A stretch of DNA of 64,000 nucleotides, taken from the NCBI RefSeq assembly GCF_002858745.1, contig NZ_PJRO01000014.1, forward strand, positions 121,970 to 185,969, written 5' to 3'. Of this stretch, positions 17,486 through 25,819 are shown one piece after another. The number at the start of each line of letters is the position of its first letter. Positions within the stretch are counted from its first letter, which is position 1. The position numbers and the translations under genes were made by a program. This DNA is from Mesorhizobium loti (lineage in GTDB: Bacteria > Pseudomonadota > Alphaproteobacteria > Rhizobiales > Rhizobiaceae). Under the pieces are notes generated by a model. It saw only the letters and a program-made list of their open reading frames with translations. It ran no database searches and was not told where the DNA came from.

Positions 17486-18285
17486 GCGGCGACCTCCGCC
17501 CGGTGAAGACTGGGTTTGCGCCGGCGTACCGGCCCCCGGCCGAGATAGGCCTCGATGACCCGCTCGTCGGCCTTGACCTGTTCGACCTGGCCTTCGGCCA
17601 GAACCTTGCCCTCGGACATCACGATGACGGGGTCGCAAAGCCGCGCGATGAAATCCATGTCATGTTCGATCAGGCAGAAGGTGTATCCGCGCTCCTGCCT
17701 GAGCCTGAGGATCGCGTCGCCGATCGTGCCGAGCAAGGTTCGGTTCACGCCCGCACCAATCTCGTCGAGAAACACGATCTTGGCGTCGACCATCATCGTG
17801 CGTCCAAGCTCGAGCAGCTTCTTCTGCCCACCCGAGAGGTTGCCGGCGAGTTCGTCGGCGACGTGTTTCAGGCCGAGAAAACCCAGCACCTCGTCCGCCT
17901 TCTCGGCAATGCGGCGCTCTTCCAAGGCCACGATGCGTCGGCTGAACCAGGCTCGCCAGAGCGTCTCTCCCGATTGATTGGCGGGTACCATCATCAGGTT
18001 TTCGCGCGCGGTGAGTTTCGAGAATGCACGCGGCAGCTGGAAGGTGCGCAACAGGCCCCGGCCGAACAGCTGGTGAGGCGCGACACCACTCACATCCTCG
18101 CCGTTGAGTATCACGCGCCCCGACGTCGGTTTGTATAGCCCGGCCATGACGTTGAAGAGGGTCGTCTTGCCAGCACCGTTGGGACCGATCAAACCGGTGA
18201 TCGACCCCTTCTTGATCGCGATCGAAACCCCATCCACCGCATGGATGCCGCCGAAATGCATATGCAGATTTTCAACTCTGATCAT
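17482..18285 (-). CDS. Branched-chain-type ABC transporter ATPase (LivG-like)
   Basis: A 267-residue ATPase with LivG traits: Walker A GPNGAGKTT, the long insert between Q-loop and signature (FSKLTARENLMMVP), signature LSGGQKKLLELGR and the LivG-type C-terminus EGQVEQVKADERVIEAYLG. Start at 18285 has AGGATGAAG upstream; an upstream ATG at 18327 would add 14 residues that do not fit the family. Second ATPase of the importer. Confidence 0.9.
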   Translation of the reverse strand: MIRVENLHMHFGGIHAVDGVSIAIKKGSITGLIGPNGAGKTTLFNVMAGLYKPTSGRVILNGEDVSGVAPHQLFGRGLLRTFQLPRAFSKLTARENLMMVPANQSGETLWRAWFSRRIVALEERRIAEKADEVLGFLGLKHVADELAGNLSGGQKKLLELGRTMMVDAKIVFLDEIGAGVNRTLLGTIGDAILRLRQERGYTFCLIEHDMDFIARLCDPVIVMSEGKVLAEGQVEQVKADERVIEAYLGRGPVRRRKPSLHRAEVAA

Positions 18286-18347
18286 GTCTTCATCCTGCGT
18301 GGCGTCGACGATGAGCCGACGCCACACTCTATCCGCGGGATCAGAGG

Positions 18348-19535
18348 TCAGCGCGTGCCAACCGGCTTGAACTTGCTGTCAGTGACCTCGTATTCGAGAT
18401 AGCTTCCAGCGGCCTCCCCCGGGCCGATCAGTTCGACATTGGTGGCGCCGACATAGTCGATGTCCCCACCCTTCTTCAGGATATCCAAGGCCTTGCCCAG
18501 TTCGCCCGGCAGGATCTTGTCACCAGGCGCATTGGCGACGTCGAGCATGTTTGCGGCAATGGTGGCGCGATCGGCTTTGCCACCCTTTGCCATGGCGAGC
18601 ACCATCAGCGCGGCCGCGTCGTAGCTTTGGCCGCGGTAAGCCTTCTCCGGTTCAAACCCTGCGGCGGCGGCAACCTTGGCGAATGCATCATTGCCTTCGC
18701 CTTCGGCCGACGGATAAATTCCGAAAGAGCCGGTCATATCCTTGCCGACCGCCTTGAGCACTGCGTCGGAATACATGCCGTCGCCCAGGCCGAAGACCTT
18801 GAAGGCCCCCTGTTCGACGGATGCCTTGATGACACCAAGGCCGCCCTGATCGGCGAGGCCAAGCACGATCAAGGCATCGCCGCCAGCTGCCGAAAGCGTC
18901 GCAACCTCGGCTGAATAGTCCGCCTTGCCATCCTCATGAGGAACGCTGACGGTGACCTTGCCGCCAAGTTCCTTGAACGCGGCGCTCAGTGCATCGGCAT
19001 AGCCTTTGCCATAATCGTTGTTGGTATAGGTGATGGCGACGCTGCCATAACCCTTGCTCTTGATGACGTCGGCGAGCACTTGCCCTGCGCGTGCATCGGA
19101 GGCGCTGGTACGGAAGAACAGGCCATGATCATCGATCGTGGACAGAGCGGGCGAACTTGCCGAAGGAGACAATTGCGGTACCCCGTTGGGGATCGACACA
19201 CCATTGAGGATGGCGGTGCTGACGGGCGAGCAGTCCGTCATCAAGGCCACCACATTTTCGGATCGCACCAGACGTTCGGCGGTCGCCGTGGCCGCAGCGG
19301 CGTCGACGCAGGTTGAGTCGCCTCGCACCGGCACCAGCTTCTTGCCATCCAGGAACTTGCCACTGTCGTTGACTTCCTTGAGCGCGGTCTCTGCGGCCTG
19401 CGCCACCCCCGGCATGATGGATTCCTGCGGGCCGGTGAACCCCAGCACGATTCCGATCTTCACGTCTTCGGCCCGAGCAGCCGTTGCCGACACCAGCGCG
19501 CTGATCGCAGCAAATGTCAAAAGTGCTTTCTTCAA
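18348..19535 (-). CDS. Leucine-binding-type periplasmic solute-binding protein
   Basis: A 395-residue type I periplasmic binding protein. The proposed start is TTG at 19535, with GGGAGGAA 5 bases upstream, giving a clean signal peptide (KKALLTFAAISALVSATAARA, cleaved before EDVKIG; 21 residues split as KKALLTFAAI/SALVSATAARA). An in-frame ATG 17 codons earlier has no ribosome site. VLGFTGPQESIMPG and AVTYTNNDYGKGYAD-like segments mark the family. It is the first gene of the methylaspartate/mesaconate operon and sets its uptake specificity. Ligand unknown; a 3-methylaspartate amide or related compound is inferred. Confidence 0.87.
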   Translation of the reverse strand: MKKALLTFAAISALVSATAARAEDVKIGIVLGFTGPQESIMPGVAQAAETALKEVNDSGKFLDGKKLVPVRGDSTCVDAAAATATAERLVRSENVVALMTDCSPVSTAILNGVSIPNGVPQLSPSASSPALSTIDDHGLFFRTSASDARAGQVLADVIKSKGYGSVAITYTNNDYGKGYADALSAAFKELGGKVTVSVPHEDGKADYSAEVATLSAAGGDALIVLGLADQGGLGVIKASVEQGAFKVFGLGDGMYSDAVLKAVGKDMTGSFGIYPSAEGEGNDAFAKVAAAAGFEPEKAYRGQSYDAAALMVLAMAKGGKADRATIAANMLDVANAPGDKILPGELGKALDILKKGGDIDYVGATNVELIGPGEAAGSYLEYEVTDSKFKPVGTR

Positions 19536-19691
19536 GATATTCCTCCCCTTGATTTTGAATTTCCGAACCAGTCGCATCGAGATCCGCCCGCTTTCCTCCA
19601 AGCTTGGCGCCTCGTTCACTCGCGATGCCGTGCCTTCACGAACCAACAGCCGACATTGCTTCTGCTTTGATCTCCCCATCCAATTTCACGA

Positions 19692-19710
19692 TATCTTGCA
19701 TAAGCAGATA
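19692..19710. promoter_or_regulatory. Candidate LysR box in the divergent promoter region
   Basis: TATCTTGCATAAGCAGATA has 5-base inverted arms (TATCT/AGATA) around 9 bases, the T-N11-A form. It lies between the solute-binding-protein gene and the divergent LysR gene at 19813, so it could serve both promoters. Not tested against other sites. Confidence 0.4.
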
Positions 19711-19812
19711 CCCATAAACCAATAGAGTATTGCGGCAGATGCCATCTTGATTCGAGATAGGTATTGATATTCGTTATGGCGTAGGGAGCTTACGTTTCGG
19801 GATTGAGGGCGC

Positions 19813-20733
19813 ATGGACATTCGGCAATTGAGATATTTCGTCGGTGTCACCGAGGCTGGAAGCTTTTCGCGCGCTGCCGAGCGGATGAATGTCGCTCAAA
19901 GCGCGCTCAGCCTTCATATTCGACGGATCGAGGACGATCTGGGAGTGAGCCTGTTCAATCGCGAACCGAAAGGCGTGACGCTGACACAGGCCGGTGAAAA
20001 ACTCCTGGATCACGCCAACATCATCCTGCGGCAGTTGGCGCTCGCGCAGGATGAGCTGAAAACCGATCGAAACACCCCGGCGGGTACAGTGGCCATCGGC
20101 ATCCCTTCCGGAGCGAGCCGCGTGCTTGTCACCCCATTGCTGGAGGCGATCCATAACAACCTGCCCCGTGTCACGATCCGCATAGCGGAGGCGATGACGG
20201 GTTATCTTCGTGACTGGCTGAGCACCGGCGGATTGCACATGGCGGTAACCTACGCACGCGCCGACATCGGCGGGGTGGAGCCGATCCTGGCGCATGAAGA
20301 CTTTCATCTTGTTGCGCCCACTAGTTTCGACAGATCGGCCGATACCATATCTCTGAGCGAGATTGCCGGATTGCCTCTGCTGCTGCCGACCGGCAGGCAC
20401 AGTCCGGCGACCATCATCGGCGAAGTCGCCGAAAGCCTCGGCGTGGCGCTCAAGATCGAACTGGAAATCGATTCCCTGTGGAACATCCTGGAGCAGGTCG
20501 CGGCGGGTCGTGGCTTCTCCATCCTCGCGCCATCGGCATTCCTGCCGGAGTGGTCCGCCGGGCGGATGCGGGGTTTCCCGATCGTCCAGCCGACAATTTC
20601 ACGCACCGCCCGGTTGAGCATCGCGCATCGATATGCGGACGACGCTGCTACACAGGCGGTCGCACGCCAGGTCATCCAGACCTGCAACCAACTCGTCAAA
20701 TCCGGAGAATGGCCAAGACGGGTTCCAGGGTAG
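19813..20733 (+). CDS. LysR-family regulator of the methylaspartate/mesaconate operon
   Basis: A 306-residue LysR protein. The HTH covers residues 1-60 (FSRAAERMNVAQSALSLHIRRIE), and the effector domain starts near residue 92 (GTVAIGIPSG). The GIPSGASRVL segment and overall form recall the Nac/Cbl-like branch. Divergent from the importer-enzyme operon with a 277-bp shared promoter region, so it most likely senses an intermediate and activates it. It ends 33 bp from the convergent peptide-ATPase gene. Confidence 0.85.
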   Translation: MDIRQLRYFVGVTEAGSFSRAAERMNVAQSALSLHIRRIEDDLGVSLFNREPKGVTLTQAGEKLLDHANIILRQLALAQDELKTDRNTPAGTVAIGIPSGASRVLVTPLLEAIHNNLPRVTIRIAEAMTGYLRDWLSTGGLHMAVTYARADIGGVEPILAHEDFHLVAPTSFDRSADTISLSEIAGLPLLLPTGRHSPATIIGEVAESLGVALKIELEIDSLWNILEQVAAGRGFSILAPSAFLPEWSAGRMRGFPIVQPTISRTARLSIAHRYADDAATQAVARQVIQTCNQLVKSGEWPRRVPG

Positions 20734-20766
20734 ACGCGAATATTTCCCTGTTTTTGAAATCGCCCA

Positions 20767-21741
20767 TCAGGACGCCAGCGCGTTGCGCGGGATGAAACAA
20801 CGAACCGACGAGTTGCCGGCACGGCTCATTGGAGGTTGCGTTTCTGCGCAGCGTGCTTGCATCCAGGGGCATCTGTTTTGAAAACGGCAACCCGTCGGCA
20901 AGGCAAGCAGGCTAGGCACCTCGCCAGGAATGGGATGGAGGTCTCGTGCCTCGACATCGAGATCCGGCACTGCCTTGAGTAGCATTTCCGCATAGGGGTG
21001 CGCCGGCTGGTCGAACAGCGCATTCTGCTCGGCGACCTCGATCAACTGCCCGAGATACATGACGCCGATCTGATGCGCCATCACCCGAACGACCGACAGA
21101 TTGTGGGTGATGAACAGATAGGTCAGGTCGAATTCGGCCTGAAGGTCCTTCAGGAGGTTGAGTATCTGCGCCTGGACCGAAACGTCGAGTGCGCTCGTCG
21201 GTTCATCGCAGATCAGGAATGTCGGCTCGCCGGCAAGAGCACGCGCGATCGAAATGCGCTGGCGCTGACCGCCGGAGAATTCGTGCGGATACTTCGTCGC
21301 ATCAGCGGGGGAAAGGCCGACATGCTCGAGCAGTTCGTCAACACGCTGGCGGACAGCCTTGCCGCTTCTGAGACGATGAGCGTGGATAGGTTCGGCGATG
21401 ATGCGATCGATGCGCCAGCGGCTGTTCAGTGAAGAGAACGGGTCCTGGAAGATCATCTGCATGCGTGGCCGGCGCCCATCCGCCTGCAGCAGTGAGACGC
21501 TGCCGCTGTCTGGCTGCATCAATCCCGCGATGATGCGCGCCAGGGTAGACTTGCCGCAACCGCTTTCGCCAACCAGGCCAAAGGTGGTGCCACGCGGGAT
21601 ATGGAAACTGACACCGTCCAGCGCCATCGCACGCGGTGGCACCTGGCCGGTCAGCCGGTGCAACCAACTTTGCGAAGACTGGAAGGTCTTGCGCACATCG
21701 TCGACGACCAGAAGGTCGGGGCTCTGCATCAGCGAGTTCAT
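20767..21741 (-). CDS. Oligopeptide/dipeptide ABC transporter ATPase (OppF/DppF-like)
   Basis: A 324-residue ATPase: Walker A GESGCGKST near residue 59, FQDPFSSLNSRW after the Q-loop, signature FSGGQRQRISIARAL, Walker B FLICDEPTSALD, and the peptide-importer C-terminal domain with the CRFQNRCPWMQARC cysteine motif that often binds an iron-sulfur cluster. Start 21741 overlaps the OppD stop by ATGA. Last gene of the M20-deacylase importer operon. Confidence 0.9.
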   Translation of the reverse strand: MNSLMQSPDLLVVDDVRKTFQSSQSWLHRLTGQVPPRAMALDGVSFHIPRGTTFGLVGESGCGKSTLARIIAGLMQPDSGSVSLLQADGRRPRMQMIFQDPFSSLNSRWRIDRIIAEPIHAHRLRSGKAVRQRVDELLEHVGLSPADATKYPHEFSGGQRQRISIARALAGEPTFLICDEPTSALDVSVQAQILNLLKDLQAEFDLTYLFITHNLSVVRVMAHQIGVMYLGQLIEVAEQNALFDQPAHPYAEMLLKAVPDLDVEARDLHPIPGEVPSLLALPTGCRFQNRCPWMQARCAETQPPMSRAGNSSVRCFIPRNALAS

Positions 21742-22718
21742 GTGGCAACACCCAGCCCGAGCGGATGGTGGCAGGCGGCGTCGGACAGGCCGTGCAGCAC
21801 GAGTTCCGGCCGGGTAGCCGCGCAATCAGCCTCGGCGTGATCGCAGCGCGTCCGGAACGGACAGCCGGACGGTGCCCGCCCCAACCCCGGCATCGAGCCG
21901 CGGATCGGCGAGAGCCGAGCAGTGGTGGAACGATGATCCGGGGTCGCGCGCATCAGGCCTTGCGTATAGGGATGGCGCGGAGCAAGCAGAACCTGCGACG
22001 TCGGTCCGATCTCGACCAGCCGCCCGGCATAGAGCACTCCCGTGCGATCGGCCATCTTGGCGATAACACCAAGGTCATGCGTGATCAGGATGATGGCCGT
22101 GCCAGTCTCCTCGTGCAGGCGCTTCAACAAGGTGAGGATGTGGGCCTGCACGGAAACATCGAGCGCCGTCGTTGGCTCGTCTGCGATCACCAGGTCCGGC
22201 TCTCCGCATAGTGCCAGTGCGATCACCAGACGCTGGCGCATACCACCTGAAAAATGATGTGGATATTGAGCGTAGCGCCGCTCCGGATCGGATATGCCAA
22301 CCCTGCTGATCCATTCCAGGGCACGCTGCCTTGCCGCCGCCCGATCCATACCGGTATGGATCGCGATCGTTTCCGCCAGCTGATAGCCGACAGTCAGCAC
22401 CGGGTTCAGGCTGGTCAGCGGATCCTGGAAGATATAGCCGACCCGTTTGCCTCTGATGGAGGCAAGTGCCTCTTCGGATAGCCCGTCGAGACGCTCCCCG
22501 CCGAGCGATATCCGGCCGCCTGTACGCTTCAGCGGCGGCACCAGCAGGTCGACGATGGCCGCGCCTGTCAACGACTTGCCGGCACCGGATTCGCCGACAA
22601 GACCGAGCACTTCACCGCGATTGACATTGAAGCTCAGCTGGTCGAGCGCCGTTACCTCGCCGGAGCCGCTGCGCAAGGTGACCGTCAGGTCACGAACTTC
22701 TAGCAAAGCGTCCATCAT
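21738..22718 (-). CDS. Oligopeptide/dipeptide ABC transporter ATPase (OppD/DppD-like)
   Basis: A 326-residue ATPase: Walker A GESGAGKSL, YIFQDPLTSLNPV, signature FSGGMRQRLVIALAL, Walker B LVIADEPTTALDV, and the C-terminal cysteine motif CPFRTRCDHAEADC. The start ATG overlaps the upstream permease stop. Partner of the OppF-like ATPase. Confidence 0.9.
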   Translation of the reverse strand: MMDALLEVRDLTVTLRSGSGEVTALDQLSFNVNRGEVLGLVGESGAGKSLTGAAIVDLLVPPLKRTGGRISLGGERLDGLSEEALASIRGKRVGYIFQDPLTSLNPVLTVGYQLAETIAIHTGMDRAAARQRALEWISRVGISDPERRYAQYPHHFSGGMRQRLVIALALCGEPDLVIADEPTTALDVSVQAHILTLLKRLHEETGTAIILITHDLGVIAKMADRTGVLYAGRLVEIGPTSQVLLAPRHPYTQGLMRATPDHRSTTARLSPIRGSMPGLGRAPSGCPFRTRCDHAEADCAATRPELVLHGLSDAACHHPLGLGVAT

Positions 22719-23656
22719 CAGCCCCGTCGCTTCAGTCGAGGGTTGAGCGCGTCACGCATCCAGTCGCCTAGCACATTGATGGCAATGACGAAGACGATGA
22801 GCAGCAGGCACGGCCACACCACGATCCACCATTCACCGGACTGCAGATAGCTGTTGCCGTTGCGGATGATGGTTCCGAGCGACGGCTGGGTCAGTGGAAT
22901 TCCGATGCCGAGGAAGCTCAGCGTCGCCTCGGTGATGATGGCGATCGCCAGGTTGATGGTGGCGATGACCAGCACCGGGCCCATGACGTTCGGCAGGATG
23001 TGGGTGAACATGATTGCCACCGACGAACGCCCGGTGATCCTGGCCGCCGCCACATAGTCCTGATCGCGCTCGACCAGTACCGAACTGCGGACGGTGCGGG
23101 CATACTGGACCCAGAACGACACGCCGATCGAGACGACAACGATGGTAATCGCCGCCGACACGCTGCGCTGCGGCCCGGTGACCGTGCCGGCCGCACCGCT
23201 GATGATCATCGCCAAAAGCAGGGCAGGATAGGCGAGCTGGATGTCGGCCAGCCGCATGATGACGGCATCGACCACGCCACCGACAAATCCCGCGACCAGC
23301 CCGAGTGTCACTCCGAGCACCAGCCCGATCCCAACGGCGAGGAAGCCGACAACCAGTGATGTCCTGAGGCCAAACAGCATCGAGGCGACCATGTCGCGCC
23401 CCTGATTGTCGGTGCCGAGCAGATAGGTTGAACTGCCGCCGTCCATCCATACCGGCGGCGTGAACGCTTCCCAGATGGCGGCGCCGCCCGGGGCAAACGG
23501 ATCCTGCGCCATCAAAGGCGGCACCAGAAAAGCTGCTGCGATCAGGCCAATGGCGACGACTGCGGCTGCGGCGGAGCCGGGTGAGCGCAGCAACTGGGCC
23601 AGGAGGGGAAATCGCGGCTGGCGAAATGCCCCTGTCGTCGGAGATGCCATGGTCAT
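22718..23656 (-). CDS. Peptide-type ABC transporter permease (DppC-like)
   Basis: A 312-residue permease with an N-terminal helix, the LGTDNQGRDMVASMLFGLRTSL periplasmic-to-membrane signature (split: LGTDNQGRD, MLFGLRTSLVVG) near residue 80, and an EAA loop EATLSFLGIGIPLTQPS. It overlaps the DppB stop (ATGA). Forms the membrane channel with the next protein. Confidence 0.88.
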   Translation of the reverse strand: MTMASPTTGAFRQPRFPLLAQLLRSPGSAAAAVVAIGLIAAAFLVPPLMAQDPFAPGGAAIWEAFTPPVWMDGGSSTYLLGTDNQGRDMVASMLFGLRTSLVVGFLAVGIGLVLGVTLGLVAGFVGGVVDAVIMRLADIQLAYPALLLAMIISGAAGTVTGPQRSVSAAITIVVVSIGVSFWVQYARTVRSSVLVERDQDYVAAARITGRSSVAIMFTHILPNVMGPVLVIATINLAIAIITEATLSFLGIGIPLTQPSLGTIIRNGNSYLQSGEWWIVVWPCLLLIVFVIAINVLGDWMRDALNPRLKRRG

Positions 23657-24627
23657 GTTCCTCGCCGCAGCACGCGCGGATCGAGCAGCGGGTAGCTCAG
23701 CTCGACCAGCAGATTGATGACGATAAAGATGACGCCGATGAGGATCAGGTAGGCGGAGATCACCGGGACGTCGGCGGACTGGATCGACTGGAGGAACAGC
23801 AGGCCGAGACCCGGCCAGGCGAAAACCGATTCCGTCACCACCGAGAAAGCGATGATGTTGCCGAGCTGCAGCCCGGTGATGGTGACGACCGGCACCAAGG
23901 CATTCTTCAGCGCGTGCACATACCAGATCGAGCGTGGTGGCAGGCCTCTCGCCCGGGCAAAGCGGACAAAGTCAGTCTGGCCAATTTCGAGGAGTTGGCT
24001 GCGGATCATGCGCAGCACGAACGTGACCTGAAACATCGCCAGGGTGATCGACGGCAGCACCAGCGCTCGCCAGCCCGAAGCGGTCAGAAAACCGGTCGTC
24101 CACCAGTCGCCCAGCGCCACGACGTTGCCGCGCCCGAATGACGGCAGCCAGCCGAGATTGACCGAAAACACCAGGATCAGGAGGATACCGAGCACGAATG
24201 TCGGCAGCGTCACACCGGCCAGGGAAAAGAACATGATTGCCTTGGCAACCGGGCTCTTGGCGTGAACGCCACAATAGACGCCGCCTGAGACGCCAAGCAC
24301 GACTGTTATCGCCAGGCTGACCAGGGCAAGTTCCACTGTCGCCGGCAAGCGCTGCGCGATGAGCGTCGAGACCGGCTCATGGGTACGGTAGGAGATGCCG
24401 AACGAGCCATGCACCATGTCGTTGAGGAACAGGCCAAAACGCTCCACCACCCCGGCATTGAGATTAAGCGCCTGGATCAGCTGGTCGCGCTGCGCCTGCG
24501 TGGCATCCGACGGCAACAGCGTCGCCAGCGGATCGCCGAGGTTTGAGACAAGCAGGAAGCCGATCAGGCTGATGCAGACCAGCACGATTAGAGCCTGTGC
24601 CAGGCGCGAAAGCGAATAGAGGATCAT
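23653..24627 (-). CDS. Peptide-type ABC transporter permease (DppB-like)
   Basis: A 324-residue permease. The N-terminal helix, the DLGPL-type lumenal segment (NAGVVERFGLFLNDMVHG) and the GDFGIS-like HGSFGISYRTHEPV segment are DppB features; the EAA loop reads FARARGLPPRSIWYVHALKNA. Its ATG overlaps the M20 enzyme stop by ATGA. Confidence 0.88.
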   Translation of the reverse strand: MILYSLSRLAQALIVLVCISLIGFLLVSNLGDPLATLLPSDATQAQRDQLIQALNLNAGVVERFGLFLNDMVHGSFGISYRTHEPVSTLIAQRLPATVELALVSLAITVVLGVSGGVYCGVHAKSPVAKAIMFFSLAGVTLPTFVLGILLILVFSVNLGWLPSFGRGNVVALGDWWTTGFLTASGWRALVLPSITLAMFQVTFVLRMIRSQLLEIGQTDFVRFARARGLPPRSIWYVHALKNALVPVVTITGLQLGNIIAFSVVTESVFAWPGLGLLFLQSIQSADVPVISAYLILIGVIFIVINLLVELSYPLLDPRVLRRGT

Positions 24628-25799
24628 TCCGCGGCCCTGGCCTCAGTGTCAGTGAGCGTGGCGGTCAGGCTTTCAAGGAAAGTCACGCAGGCATCGAGCT
24701 GCGACTGCTCGATGAACTCCTCCGGCTGGTGGGCCTGGGCAATGTCGCCGGGACCACAGATGATCGCCGGCACACCCGCTTCCTGGAATATGCCTGCTTC
24801 GGATCCGTACGACACCGCTTGCGGCACGGTCTGACCGAGCAAGCCCATCACCCCGTCCTGGAGACCAAGGTCGGCATTGGGCAAGAGAGCCGGAATGCGT
24901 GCCTGGATGTCGAAGGCGATGCCGCAAGAGGGGTCGATCGCCTTCATCGCCGGTTCGAGCTCCTGGCGCGCGTAGTCCACGATGCGGTTGAGTACAGCAT
25001 GATCACCCTGGCCGGGAATGATGCGCATTTCCCAGAAAAACCGGCAGGCCGCAGCGACGATGTTGCCATGGCTGCCGCCCTGGATGGTGTTCACCTGGAT
25101 AGTGCTGTAGGGCGGATCGAGTGTCTCGAAGAACGGCCCCGTCCGCATTTCCGCGCGCAGATCCTCGATGAAGGCAATCAACTTGGCCGCGATCATCACG
25201 GCGTTGACGTAGCGATCCGGCTGCGAGGAATGACCTGCCTTGCCGGTGACCGTCGCCCAGCCAATCAGACCACCCTTGTGCGCATTGATGACCTGCATCG
25301 ACGATGGCTCGCCGATGATGGCCAAGCGCGGCTTCATCGCCGACTGTCCGATCCATTCGGCCATCGGCCCGACCCCGGTGCAGCCAACCTCCTCGTCATA
25401 GGAAAAGGCAAGATGCACCGGTCTTTGCAGATCGGTCCGCGCCCAAGCGGGCAGCATCGCCAGGCAGCAGGCCAGGAACCCCTTCATGTCGGTGGTGCCG
25501 CGGCCGATCAGCCGGCCTTCGCTGCTGCGCAGGACGAATGGGTCGGCAAGCCAGTCTTGTCCGGTGGTTGGAACCACATCGGTATGGCCGGACAGGACGA
25601 TGCCGCCCGGCCGCTCCGGCCCGACGCTGACCAGCAGGCTAGCCTTGTCGCCAGCCTGGTTGGGAAACCGGCGGATACGCACGCCGTAAGGCCGGCAGAA
25701 CTCTTCGACCCAGTCCACCAGCCCAAGATTGGAGGCTTCGCTGATGGTGTTGAAACCGACAAGCCTGGCCAGGTGATCGGCAACGGAAAGTTCTGCCAT
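24624..25799 (-). CDS. M20 family deacylase (ArgE/DapE-like)
   Basis: A 391-residue two-zinc hydrolase. Metal and catalytic motifs are in order: LSGHTDVVP (near residue 68), IGRGTTDMKGFLA (bridging aspartate), SYDEEVGCTG (catalytic glutamate) and a C-terminal AQAHQPEEFI histidine. ArgE-type enzymes remove acetyl or other acyl groups from amino acids. As the second gene of a peptide-type importer operon it probably deacylates the imported compound, not arginine-pathway acetylornithine. Inference on substrate. Confidence 0.85.
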   Translation of the reverse strand: MAELSVADHLARLVGFNTISEASNLGLVDWVEEFCRPYGVRIRRFPNQAGDKASLLVSVGPERPGGIVLSGHTDVVPTTGQDWLADPFVLRSSEGRLIGRGTTDMKGFLACCLAMLPAWARTDLQRPVHLAFSYDEEVGCTGVGPMAEWIGQSAMKPRLAIIGEPSSMQVINAHKGGLIGWATVTGKAGHSSQPDRYVNAVMIAAKLIAFIEDLRAEMRTGPFFETLDPPYSTIQVNTIQGGSHGNIVAAACRFFWEMRIIPGQGDHAVLNRIVDYARQELEPAMKAIDPSCGIAFDIQARIPALLPNADLGLQDGVMGLLGQTVPQAVSYGSEAGIFQEAGVPAIICGPGDIAQAHQPEEFIEQSQLDACVTFLESLTATLTDTEARAAE

Positions 25800-25819
25800 G
25801 ATTGCGCTCCCGGCGACGG

